From the NCBI GenBank assembly GCA_038373865.1, contig JAXGGA010002828.1, forward strand, positions 1 to 64,000: a DNA stretch of 64,000 bases. The letters are read 5' to 3'. The stretch is from Uloborus plumipes. Lineage: Eukaryota; Arthropoda; Arachnida; Araneae; Uloboridae. Shown here piece by piece: positions 33,816-44,191 of this stretch. Every line of letters starts with the position of its first letter. Positions within the stretch are counted from its first letter, which is position 1. The position numbers and the translations under genes are program-made. The notes beneath the pieces were generated by a model. The model was given only the letters and a program-made list of their open reading frames with translations, was not told the origin of the DNA and did not search any database.

Positions 33816-34586
33816 CTTTCAGAAAAAAATTTAACATTAGCACCTACGGGGAATTTAAGTTGAATGTTGATCCTGAACTTAAAGTCGGATTTCCTTCAAA
33901 CTAACTTTGTAAGAAAATGGTTTTGATAAATAATGTTTGCAAAGTACTTTTCTGAGTAATCTTCTGTGAGGACTCTGATTCCGACTCCGACTCCGCAAAC
34001 ATGGCGGAAATGCAGGCTCAGAAAAAAATGACTGACTGTGCAGACGATTTTTTGTTTATTTATTCATTTGTTTTATTTTATTTATTTATTATTATTATTA
34101 TTTTTGGCAGACGATTTTTTTTGTAATAAAAATGTTTCATTCACAAGGGTGTTTTATTCTTTGTTTGTATTTAACAACTGGCAACGGATTAAAAGTGAAA
34201 TTCGAGACATTTTATCAACGGACGAGTTTTTTTTTTCTTTTTTTTCCTTTCTTTGATAAAATGTGTTTTGATGTACTTTGTACTTTTAATTTTTTTTTTT
34301 TTTTTGAAAACAATTGAGGAATTTTTCTACGGAAGAACTGTAACAGTTACATTCTTTAAAAGGTGCGACAAAACTTTATTTATTCATTTATTTACTTTTT
34401 ATGTGTCTATTTCATCTGATGAGAGGGCTATATTTTGCTTTTAGAAATCAGCTTTAAGTGCTAAAAAGGTATGTTTGACATAATTTTTAGTCTTAGATAA
34501 TTAAGAGAACAATGATCAGATGCTAGAATGCCGATGACCATGTACGGGAAAGTAGGCTGGTTTAGTTCTTGACAGAACTTCTTGTT

Positions 34587-36230
34587 AAACTCGAAAACGA
34601 ATGTCTTGAGAAATAATTCCTTTCATAATAGCCACGGTTCAACTTACATTACAAGCATTAAAAAAATCTAAAAATATTATGACATATGATCGTTTTGTCA
34701 TGATTACATTGGACCTTTAAATGTAAGTTACCTCTATGGCTTAAATGGGATTTTATGAATTAAGCATCCTATTTCCGTTTTTCGGGATTTATTTCAGTTA
34801 AAAATTCATTTTTGAAAATTACATTTCAAGTGTTTTTTTATTTTTCAGGAAAGGTATCTTTTTACATTTTCTTTCTTTTTTTTCCATTTACCATGGATAA
34901 TTGAATTTCCTATGAACCACTTTTTTTTTTTTTGCCATTAAGGGAAAGTGAGCTAATAAAACATACAAATTGATTTGTTTAAATTCTTCTACAGAAATTA
35001 AAACGGCGCTTTTTTCATTATTAGTCATAAAGGAAAGAAGAATAAGTAATTTTAAGATATTTTAATCATTGGATTTTTTTTCTTCTTAATAAATAAGTTT
35101 TTTTTTTTTTTTTCAAATTTTTAATAGCTTTTATTTCCCGTAAGGATTAATAAAACCCAGTAATATTACATGTAATAATCTTTTAGATAGCAATTTTAAG
35201 AAAGATGCTATGTGCGTATTACTCTATTTGTTTCGTAAAATAATAAGCCGTCTTCAATTTCGCGTTCTGTTCATTTTGGAAAACTTTCAGGTGAAAATGT
35301 TTGGCGAGGTTTTGTGATTTTAGGTGTCATTCGGCAATAATTTCGGTTTTGATGAAAGTGATCGATGGGATAATACGTAGGAACCAAAAGAATTAGGAGG
35401 CTACTCGCTTTTTTTCCGACTGAAAAACAATTTTTTTTTTTAGAGCTCTGAATTAGAAATTTTGCCGTTCAGCTTCCAAAAATTCATTTTTTTTCTAACT
35501 GATCCCGAAAGTTATGATTCCGAATTACGTATAAGCAATATCATTAAACATTTGTTTTAATTATGTATCCATTATAATTAATCACAACGCTAAACATTTT
35601 AATTCTTCAATACTAATAGTTAATAAGAAAATTATGTCGCAGCCGCGAAAACTTTATGCAAAGAGCAGAAGTTGAACCCTCCTTTTACACCATGAAGCAG
35701 AATTTTTTTCAGCATTCTGTGAGGCAGATTAAAAACCCCAAAATAATATGCAAAATAACTTACATTATTTTGATCGAAAAATGCATAAAAATGAGATCTA
35801 AACTTAAGAACTACAAGTACATACTACTTCATGCGGCATTTGAAGCTTAGTTCTGTTTCATTCACTTTAAAATACTTTTTGAAGCAAAATTAATTTTGTG
35901 GTTGATGGAAAAGATATAAAATACGATGAGTTTCAAGTGAAAAGGGTTCTTTCATCATTTCTGAGCTTCAACTGCATCTAACGCTATAAAACTAAATAGC
36001 ATTAGATGCCATCTTCATTCCATTGCCTGATGCGTGAATAATTATTGCATTTTATCGAGTGAATACCGCAGTCACCTTACATATTCCCCATTCATACCCC
36101 TCACACACACGCGCTGGGGAGTCGTGAATAATCTTGCAGCCATCACAGCAGAATTCATGATGTAATGCTATTTTCCTCGAAGACTTAGGAATACTATTCT
36201 TCTTCGAAGCTGTGGCGTCCATTCATCAAA
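34587..36230. other. AT-rich stretch without recognised element
   Basis: Several poly-T runs; no domain-bearing frame. Base composition becomes slightly less AT-rich after about 36000. Confidence 0.5.
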
Positions 36231-36479
36231 ATGGCGGAGAGTGACAAATGGCTCCTGCCAACGGCTCATCCGCGATTTATCAGGCACAACAATGCCATTA
36301 GACGAGATCTCTTCTCTCCTCGACAGGGATCGCGTGGAATTTTGTTTTCTCTTCTAGGTGGATATTTCGTTCCCTTTCGTTCCGTGGTATTGCGCGAGCT
36401 TTCGCGCAGTTGTGATAAAGATGTTATTGAAACCAAGATGGTGTCATATTGTTTGAGAAATTTTGTTGCTTTCCAATGA
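36231..36479 (+). CDS. Candidate first exon or spurious frame, 82 codons
   Basis: The ATG lies in a strong initiation context (CAAAATGGCGG) in one of the few segments here with moderate GC content and no repeat similarity inside the window. The predicted peptide begins MAESDKWLLPTAHPRFIRHN and is basic, with no domain that I recognise, no signal peptide and no transmembrane segment. A donor-like AGGTGGAT occurs at 36356, so a spliced product is conceivable. The reverse strand is also open over nearly the same span, which weakens the case. I give it as a candidate only. Confidence 0.2.
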   Translation: MAESDKWLLPTAHPRFIRHNNAIRRDLFSPRQGSRGILFSLLGGYFVPFRSVVLRELSRSCDKDVIETKMVSYCLRNFVAFQ

Positions 36480-36503
36480 ACGCCCGCTCTGCATAACATC
36501 TAC

Positions 36504-36620
36504 ACTGCAAAAAACAAACTATTGTTATTACTGGAACCAGAGGTTCCAATACAATGCACAGTAATAAACTAAAATTAGCAATTTTGCAGTTTATTACCAT
36601 AAAACTTATTGTATTCCCTA
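36504..36620 (+). mobile_element. Y-family MITE fragment
   Basis: Begins ACACTGCAAAAAACAAAC and contains GCACAGTAATAAACTAAAAT, matching family Y (complete at 60602-60984); it stops where the next Y copy begins. Confidence 0.6.
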
Positions 36621-36661
36621 CACTGCAATAAATGAACTGTCGTTTTTAGCCTACTTTCCCA

Positions 36662-37521
36662 TCTATATCTATAAAAATGAGTGTATGTATATATATATAC
36701 TTGTTCTCTATACAAATCCACAGTTTGCGTCAGATTTTCATCAAACTTGACACAGAGGTTCCTTGATGCCCTAGAATTCTCGTAGGCGGGGTCTTGAAAT
36801 TTTAAAAAATCTAAAAAGCTCAAATTTAAATTTTTTGTCAAAAAATGACCCTTTTATAGGAATCTAGCCTATTTATATTGTAATCGAGATAGGCCTTTTA
36901 GTATTCAAACTGATGAAATTTAAGATTTTTAAATATTAGTATTTTCCAACATTGATTACGATTAAAGTAATGAATTTTCAATTTAAGGCTCACCTATTTC
37001 CTTTTAGCATTGAAATAAGTAAAAAACAATCATAATTCATGTGGACTTTATAAAAAGAACCACGGATTTGAATTTCAAATTTGCAATGCGACAACAGTTG
37101 CGTCTGTAATGGAGATAAGCCTTCAGAACGAGAAACAGATTTATTTCAGACAGATTTATTAGATTGAGTTATAATAATTTTTACTTTGTAGGTGGGAACA
37201 GTTAATAGAGAAAAGTTAATATTTTGAATTTGGCGGGTGAATTTAATGCAATTTTTTCACTTCCATGTGCATATATTTCATGCCAGTGGAAGCGGCAAAG
37301 CACAGACAACATTTCTCTTTAATTTTCACCTTTTGATAAGACTATTTTTCTGTAAACGTTTAACTTTCTGTAATATTTTAGTTTTTTTCAAAGTTTGTAC
37401 CTAAGAGACTGATTGATGCAAATTATTTTATACCCATATGAATAGAACTCTTTCAAACTTATTTTCCCTGAAAGCTATGTTGTATTAATAAGCACCCGGG
37501 CAACGCCGGGAATTAAGCTAG
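36662..37521 (+). mobile_element. Complete non-autonomous Helitron
   Basis: 860 bp. It starts TCTATATCTATAAAAATG after an A (36661) and ends with the hairpin CCCGG-GCAACG-CCGGG (37495-37510), AATTAAG and CTAG (37518-37521) before a T. The host sequence, TTTCCC(A)|TTAAAAATAAAAG, is continuous in X copies at 32885 and 49513, so both ends and A|T insertion without target duplication are directly shown. It has no Rep/helicase frame. Confidence 0.93.
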
Positions 37522-37583
37522 TTAAAAATAAAAGAAAGACGAAAAAAGTATGAAAAGTAGCTTAATGCATCTAAAAAAATAAA

Positions 37584-37633
37584 TGACACTCCGTTTTGTC
37601 GTCCCGATATCGGGACGACAAAACGGAGTGTCA
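37584..37633. repeat. Perfect 50-bp palindrome at the Penelope 5' junction
   Basis: Two 25-bp arms meet with no spacer at 37608/37609. The right arm is coding Penelope sequence; the left arm is its inverted copy. Confidence 0.97.
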
Positions 37634-37902
37634 ATACAAGAATCAAAGAGCATCAGAGAAATTGCCGGCTGGGTCAGACTGAAAAGTCGGCGATCGCGGA
37701 GCACACTTTCAGTAATGGAATACATGATATAAAATTCAATGAGGCCAAAATAATTTCACGGACTTCAAATTTTTTCCCCAGATTGCATAGAGAGGCCATT
37801 GAAATTTTCAAACACCCAAATAATTTTAACAAGAAGGAGGAAGAAGTAAAAGTTAACAAGCTTTGGCATCCAGTCATCTGTCAATCCCGAGCCGGAAAGT
37901 AG
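37609..37902 (+). pseudogene. Penelope-like GIY-YIG endonuclease, C-terminal fragment
   Basis: 97 codons and a TAG stop without internal breaks. The frame reads IGTTKRSVNTRIKEHQRNCR, then TEKSAIAEH, then REAIEIFKHPNNFN and a closing KLWHPV. This order (G-x-T-x-R-S, R-x-x-EH, C-R, SAIAEH, R-x-x-EAIEI-x-K-x-x-N) is that of the endonuclease domain at the end of Penelope polyproteins. In the intact element this domain nicks the target and the upstream reverse transcriptase copies the RNA; all RT motifs are missing here, so the fragment is inactive. The frame opens inside the palindrome and has no start codon of its own. Confidence 0.85.
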
Positions 37903-38105
37903 AGGGCGCTGCGTTTTCAATTTAAAATCTTGCAGCAGTTCGAAATTTCGCATTAGTCGCCAAATAAATCAACGACAGCCACTGAAGATGATCGCCGCAG
38001 TTGCGATTGAAACGTATGGATTAAAGTCATCCAGACCACGGCACAATAGCCCGGAATCCGTAACTAGTATTTACTCCGGCCGTGAAAGCCTTCATTCTTA
38101 CATTA

Positions 38106-38790
38106 AACTTTTTTTTGTTCGAAAGATCTTTTCAGGAATACTTCATTCCCGTACCTACATTTTCGATTTGAACAATTTTTCGTTCAACATTGAACCGTTC
38201 AAACAAGCTGTCACCCCTAATAACTTTTGAATGAACAGTCCCATTTAAACATTTTTTTTCGAAAGATCTCGGCAAGGATACTTCATTACCGTATTTAAAT
38301 TTTCAATGTGAACACTTTTGGTTCAACATTGAACCGTTCAAGCAACCTTTCCCCACCTAATTACTTTTAAGTGAACCGTCCGAATTGAATAAACTTTTTT
38401 TTTTGTTCGAAAGATCTTATCAAGAATACTTCATTCCCGTATCTCCATTTTCGATTTGAACGATTTTTCGTTCAACATTGAACCGTTCAAACAAGCTCTC
38501 ACCCCTAATAACTTTTGAATGAACAGTCCGATTTAAACAAATTTTTTTTTGTTCAAAAGATCTCGGCAAGGATACTTCATTACCGTATTTAAATTTTCAA
38601 TGTGAACATTTTTTCGTTCAACATTGAACCGTTCAAGCAACCTTTCTTCACCTAATAACTTTTAAGTGAACCGTCTGAATTGAATAAACTTTTTTTGTTC
38701 GAAAGATCTCGGAGAGATTCATTCCCATATTTCACTTTTCAATTTGAACCATTTTTCGTTCAAAGATGAACCGTTCAGAATTTTTTTTAA
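38106..38790. repeat. Alternating 146-bp units (dimeric higher-order array)
   Basis: Units with ACTTTTGAATGAACAGTCC and GCTGTCACCCC alternate with units with ACTTTTAAGTGAACCG and AACCTTTCCCCACC, so the array repeats as a dimer of about 290 bp. Confidence 0.75.
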
Positions 38791-39897
38791 CATGAGCGGC
38801 CACTGGGAAATTCAAATTGAATGTTGATTCTGAACTTAAAGGCGGATTTCCTTCAAACTAACTTTGTAAGAAAACGGTTTTGATAAAAAATGTATGTTAA
38901 GTACTTTTCTGAAAAATCTTCTGTGAGGACTGATTCCGACTCCGACTCCACAAACATGGCGGAAATGCAGGCTCAGAAAAAAATGACTGAATGGGCAGAC
39001 GATTTTTTGTTTATTTATTCATTTTTTTTGTTTAATTAATTATTATTATTTTTATTTATTTATTTATTTTTTGGCAGACGATATTTTTTTTCGATTACAA
39101 AAATTGTTCATTCACTAGAGCATTTTATTCTTTATTTATATTTTACAACTGGCAACGGATTAAAAGTAAAATTCGAGACATTTTATTAACGAACGAGGTT
39201 TTTTTTCTTTCTTTGATAAAATGTGTTTTGATGTTCTTCGTACTTTTATTTTATTTATTTTTTTTTGTTTTGAAAAAGATTGTGAAATTTTTCTACGGAA
39301 GAACTATAACAGTTACATTATTTAAAAGGTGCGACAAAACTTTATTTACTCGTTTATTTACTTTTTACGTGTCCATTTCATCTGATGAGGGGGGCATATT
39401 TTGCTTTTAGAAATCAGCTTTAAGTGCTATAAAGGTATGTTTGACATAATTTTCAGTTTCAGATATTCAAGAGAATATTGATTAGATGCTTGAATGCCGG
39501 TGTCGATGTGCGGGAAAGTAGGCTCGTTTAGTTCTTGACAGAACTTCTTGTTACAGTATAATACTGGCAGCCGACGTTCCAATTTAAAACTGTAAAAATA
39601 CAGTAATAAACTAAAACTCGCAATTTTACAGTTTTTCACTAAAGTTAGAAATTTTGTAGTTTATTGCCGTAAAATTTAGCTGTATTATCTTGTAAAAACA
39701 ACAGTATAATACTGGCAGCAGAGGTTCCAGTTTAAAAATGTAAAATGCACAGTAATAAACTAAAATTATCAATTTTAGTTTATTATTGTAAAATTAGCAA
39801 TTTTGCAGTTTTTTATTGTAAAATTGGCAATTTTATAGTTTATTTCCATAAATTTAGCTGTATTATACTGTAAAAATAGCATTTATTTTTTGCAGAG

Positions 39898-40639
39898 TGT
39901 TAAAAATGGCATCGACTTCGCTGTCGTAAAACATAAAAACGGAGACAAATACAGGTCGCCAGACTGTAAAAAAATTCCTACATCACTGATTATTTTTGGG
40001 CAACGTTGCAAGATTTCACGATTTTCCACCAGGTTTCACTGGAAAAGAAGTATACTATTCGGGAAAACCTATCATCAATCGATACGTTTCATGAATGCAT
40101 TTTCTCACTGTTGTAAGAACTACATTCAGCTCCTTTTTAGGGGAATCCCCTTCGGCTCAGTTACGATTCCCTCAGAGGGATTGGACCACAAACAGGGGCG
40201 AAATGCCGTCGTTGGATATTGTAGGTACTGTAATTTTGCAAGAACAGCAGGTAATACTGTATTTGTTTGCAATTCGGCCTCATCTTCGGCCGTATAAGTT
40301 TTAGGAGCTTTCCTGATAAATCAGGGCGATTTCAAGCTATTACTATTAACATATCTACGTTTTCTCTGAAGATTCATGATTTCATCCAGAAGTTTGACTG
40401 GCTTTTATTGAGAGTTTTTTGTAAGTCTGGAGTAATCTTCCAGGTTAATTTTAATGAAGTTACTAACGTTTAGCGGATACTTTCTCGGTTTTGATAGCTA
40501 CGTTACTGGCAGAAGTAAGCAACACTAACTTTCCATTATTTTCATTAACGTTTCGGATTTTTTATTTATTTATTTATTTTTTGCAATGCAGATACGTTAT
40601 TTTCAATCCCAATTCCTCCATTTAGATTCAATATCATCA
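39898..40639. other. Stretch with unrecognised 135-codon frame
   Basis: A frame at 39890-40297 overlaps the Y MITE end. It is Cys/Ser-rich, shows no domain, and an alternative frame covers much of it. I do not call it a gene. Confidence 0.4.
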
Positions 40640-41025
40640 TCAGCAGCAACCGTTGACAATCCACTGTTAGATATAGGTCTTTTCCAGCTGCTTACAATTA
40701 TTCCTGCTGGTTGCTTCGGATTTCCATTGGACGCCCACCATTTTTTTGTAATTCATCCCCCCATCTTGTTTGCGATCACTTTCTGGGTCTTTTAATGTCG
40801 CGTGAGTACCAGTCTAATGCAGCAACCGTCCATCGGTTATCCGGTCTTCTTGCAATGTGTCCAGCCCACCGCCATTTCAAGCACTTACTCCTTTCTATTA
40901 TATCAAAGACTCTCGTCTGACTTCTGACCCAAGAATTTATTTTTTCTATCTCTTTTCGTAATGCCGAGCATGCATCTCTCCATACTTCTTTGAGTCGTCC
41001 TTAATCTCTGTACTATATATCATGG
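40640..41025 (-). pseudogene. LINE 3' end, RTE-type reverse transcriptase remnant
   Basis: On the minus strand the translation gives MERCMLGITKRDRKNKFLGQ, then after a frameshift SKCLKWRWAGHIARRPDNRW, LDWYSRDIKRPRK, stop, TRWGDELQKNGG and, near the end, QQWIVNG preceded by a stop. This series is the well-known C-terminal tail after the reverse transcriptase domain in RTE-type non-LTR elements. The 3' end has a GATGATGAT microsatellite-like tail. At least one frameshift and two or three stops make it dead. The RT and endonuclease domains are absent. Confidence 0.75.
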
Positions 41026-42820
41026 CAAAAACAAATGCTGAGGGCATCGGGAAAATACAGACAAATAATTGTTTTATAGAATAACGATTCTAAAATGAGC
41101 AGCAGACACGAAAAATCGATTGTATGCATGAGTTTTATCACATCTTCCCGATTACATTAACGCCGCATGAACTTTTCAGTCCAATTCATAACGATGTTAT
41201 TTATGCTCAACATAATATTGAATTGCGGCATTTATATTGCTCAGAAACTTGGCGTGCAAACTGTCATTGACAAGCTGATCGATTGTTGAAAGGCTCCAAT
41301 CCAAATTCAATTGAATAAATTATTGTTATCACGGGGATCTCTGGGGTGAAATGAAGTGAAAAGTAATTATTCGATTAGAAGCTTTTTTTTTTACTGATTC
41401 AGAGAAAAAAACTCGTGTATTTGCATGTTAAATATGAAAGTACTAAACGTAAATATGACCTGATGAATGATGATTTGATTAAGTTTGCATTATAAATATG
41501 AAAGTATTGAACGTAAGTACAATATGATGCTTTTAACTAAGTTTGTGTATAGAAAATATTTACTATTTTAATGACGTGCTCAGAATGAGTTGGTGATAAA
41601 CAACGTACAGGGGAATTCAAATATAAGTGTAGAGGTTTCATAAAGCTAAAAATTTGAGGATATTAGACCTACACTGCTGTGCTAAGTGCAAAAGTGGTAT
41701 CCGCAGTCGAGCTCAAATTAAAATATAACTCTTTAAAGCTTTGCGCCACCATGTATTTAATTCAGATGAAACTTTTTCAGAATGTTTTAAAAAATATTTC
41801 ATGTTCTCAAATGACTATATAATTTTGTATTCAGGAAAAATACGTCACAAAGAGTCACCTGGTGGCAATAACTCAATTTTATTAAAAAGTTCAGATACGA
41901 TTTTTGTGCTTTAGCACGGCAGTAACAGTTTTTCTGACGGAACTTGATTGAAGGAGAGTGTTGTAAAGTTTCAACTAACAAAATAGCTATGTCTCTGTTA
42001 TGATAAGTGTCCCACGTGCTATTTTTTATTCAGTTTGTCAAATTGGCTATCAAGGAAGAGGTGATTTAGCACTTAATGATTCATCCATTTTGGTTATTAG
42101 ACCCAACACCATGTGAACTTTTCTTGTGTAGGTATGTAAAGGAGGCTGTGTTTGTAACCTCCTTTATTTGATAATCTTGATTAACTAAAAAGTTAGATCA
42201 CTATAGTAATTTCTTCTATGATCGCTACAACGTGCAAAGCAGAAGTTTAAGTAGAGTTGTGATGCTGAAATGTGCATAACTAGAGCATGACTTTTCAGAA
42301 TGTAAGAAATTGTATTTATAAAATGTAGAACGATCATTAACCCAATCGTTAACTCGAAATGGTTTCGTACTTTTTTGAGTTTAGCATATATTTCTATCAA
42401 TAGTACTGTGAAATTTATACACAGTTCAAAATAAAAGTCTTTGTAATGGTGTTAACTGTTACAAATTATTAACCCATTTTAAAACTTAAATTATTTCTAG
42501 TAATTAAATTACCAATACAGTTGCAAAAAAAAAAAAACATAAAAAAGTATCCTTAAAAAGTAAGCTCAAAACAATAACGTGCTACACAAATTAAACCAAT
42601 TTTCCAGTGCTATGTCTCTTTCTTGCTCACTCTCCATAAAAAGAAATCATTAAAACACCCTGCCATTATTGAATAAATACCTTTTTGTTTGAAAAGTAAA
42701 TTTCGGTTTTCCAGCATTTTTCGTGCACTGAAACTCTGGGCGAAAAATGTCGAAAAACCTTAATTTACTGTGCAACTAGTATGTGGCTTGAAAACAACTA
42801 TCAGTTAAGTTCATACCTTA
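41026..42820. other. Long AT-rich stretch without recognised feature
   Basis: No frame above 75 codons with any recognisable motif; no element ends found. Confidence 0.5.
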
Positions 42821-43231
42821 CAAAAAATAAGTTGTTGTTTTTACAGTACAATACTGAAAGCAGAGGTTTCAGTTTAAAACTGTAAAATCGCAGTAATAAA
42901 CTGTAAATAGCTTTTTTACGGTTTATTACAGTAAAAATAGCAATTTTACAGTTTATTACTGTAAAATTAAGTATGCTACAGTTTATTACCATCAAAATAG
43001 CTGTATTATACTGTAAAAACAACAGTGTAATACTGGCAGCAGGGATCCAGTTTCAAACTGTAAAATGCACAGTAATAAACTGTGAAAGTAGCAATTTTAC
43101 AGTTTATTACAGTAAACTGGCAATTTTACAGTTTAATACTGTAAAATTAGCAGTTTTACAGTTTATTACTGTAAAATTACCGTAATAACAGCTGTATCAT
43201 ACTGTAAAAACAACATTAATTTTTTGCAGTG
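42821..43231 (+). mobile_element. Y-family MITE copy
   Basis: Contains many TTTTACAGTTTATTACTGTA palindromic modules and closes with AATTTTTTGCAGTG. The left end is degenerate (ACAAAAAATAAGTTGTTG). It abuts the Tigger-type element at 43234. Short frames inside come from the modular repeats. Confidence 0.75.
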
Positions 43232-43233
43232 TA

Positions 43234-44189
43234 CAGTACAGAACCTTTTATCCGGGAATCAGATAACCGGGAAACCAGAAAACCGGGAAAATTTTGCTGG
43301 ATTTTTCTCCCTTATTTTCAAAAAGTACTCGTTTTCGCTCATTGTCAGAAAAGTGCGAATTTTTCCGAGATGTTAAAAAGATAAGCAAATTTCCGTTGGA
43401 AGTATCGTACATTCTCCCGTCTTATGAGTGGAATTAGAAAGTAACGCTCATGCACCCTCGCTCTTTCTTATGGTGATCCCGATGAGCCTACTTTTGAAGG
43501 GGTTATAGCTGCAAAAGAGAAAGAGTTACAAAACAATCTTCAAGAATACTCTCGGAAGTGGCTGGAGCGGGATCTGTTTTCAGAAACCGACATTGAAGAA
43601 TGTTTTGATGCTGATAAGGATCTCCCTGTTATTAATGAAATGACGGATTCCGAAATAATTCAAATGGTTTTACACCCGAATGACCCGGAACAAGATAGCG
43701 ACGAAGACGACGAGGGTGAGTGTGAAGACATCGTTCCAGTGGTATCCAACGAACGTTGCATTGAGTTAACGAAAGAACTGATTGCAGGAATGGAACAGAA
43801 ATCCTTCGTTGATGAATCCCACATAATGGCTGTGAGAAAAATTCCGCAATTGTTCCTAGAGCGGAAACCAAATTATCGGCAGCTAAAACTCAATGAAATG
43901 TTCAAAAAATAATTTTAATGGGTGAGTTATGAATTTAAAAACAAATGTACATATCTATTATAAATAAATTTTTAGGTTGATAAATGTTTTTCTTTCGTTA
44001 CTATTTTTAATTTCTAAGCATTTACATAGTATTTTCTTCTTATTTAGAAGTGTAATTCTCAGCCATTGTATTATGATTTTAAAAAACTACAAAAAATGCA
44101 GAGTTTTTTTAGCGATCCAGAAAACCGGGAAATTCAGTTATCCGGGATCGCGCTGGTCCGAAGCTTCCCGGATAATTGGTTCTCTACTG
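43234..44189 (+). mobile_element. Tigger/pogo-type element, internally deleted
   Basis: Termini CAGTACAGAACCTTTTATCC and, reversed, CAGTAGAGAACCAATTATCC are inverted repeats of about 25 bp with three mismatches; TA flanks both ends (43232-43233, 44190-44191). Only the C-terminal transposase part remains, so most of the coding region was lost by internal deletion. TA duplication and CAG-starting ends fit the Tc1/mariner superfamily, pogo/Tigger branch. Confidence 0.8.
43481..43912 (+). pseudogene. Tigger-like transposase, C-terminal remnant
   Basis: An open frame of about 143 codons ends in a stop at 43912, with the usual ATG-less upstream truncation (the first internal ATG is at 43640). It contains DIEECFDADKDLPVINEMTD, then an acidic run DSDEDDEGE, then a basic C-terminus ending QLKLNEMFKK. 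Tigger/jerky transposases end with a similar acidic spacer and a helical tail closing in K-x-x-x-F-F-like residues. The CENP-B-type DNA-binding and DDE domains are absent, so it cannot transpose. Family assignment rests mainly on the element's ends. Confidence 0.6.
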
Positions 44190-44191
44190 TA

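Larger units (their letters stand above)
32885..34586 (+). mobile_element. X family copy 3, full length (Helentron/DINE-1-like)
   Basis: The best complete copy, about 1.7 kb. Order: left subterminal repeat AGCCTACTTTCCCGT (32890-32904); 19-20-bp minisatellite (32951-33116); GTCTGTC microsatellite and C run (33183-33237); 146-bp tandem units (33238-33815); unique GATTCCGACTCCGACTCC segment; right subterminal repeat ACGGGAAAGTAGGCT (34544-34558); terminal hairpin AGTTCT-TGAC-AGAACT (34564-34579); end CTTGTT. It lacks a target duplication, a Rep and a helicase. Inverted subterminal repeats, internal tandem repeats and a 3' hairpin are the known plan of Helentron-associated elements such as DINE-1; the assignment is inference from structure. 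Confidence 0.8.
37582..38104 (+). mobile_element. Penelope-like element, 5'-truncated
   Basis: Contains the C-terminal part of a Penelope GIY-YIG frame (37609-37902) and about 200 bp of 3' sequence, including ACTGAAGATG-ATCGC-CGCAGTT-GCGAT-TGAAACGT near 37981-38015, a conserved-looking stem-loop. The 5' boundary is a perfect 50-bp palindrome. Confidence 0.8.
36643..39552 (+). mobile_element. X family copy 4, with nested Helitron and Penelope fragment
   Basis: Left subterminal repeat from 36648; right subterminal repeat CGGGAAAGTAGGCT at 39511-39524; 3' hairpin and CTTGTT end at 39552. The Helitron 36662-37521 splits the left subterminal repeat, and the Penelope fragment occupies 37582-38104, replacing the 19-bp array. 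Then follow 146-bp units (38106-38790), which alternate in two types. Without the inserts the element would be about 1.5-2 kb. Confidence 0.8.
36621..39897 (+). mobile_element. Y-family MITE split by X copy 4
   Basis: The left 22 bp (CACTGCAATAAATGAACTGT) and the part from 39553 to about 39897 (ACAGTATAATACTGGCAGCC onward, ending TTTTTTGCAGAGTG-like) together form one Y element. The uninterrupted copies at 42821 and 60602 show a T5 run followed by ACAGTA exactly where X is inserted. Confidence 0.8.

Noticed and set aside
39890..40297. 135-codon frame as a possible gene
   Set aside because: It begins inside the end of a Y MITE, has no recognisable domain and overlaps other open frames.
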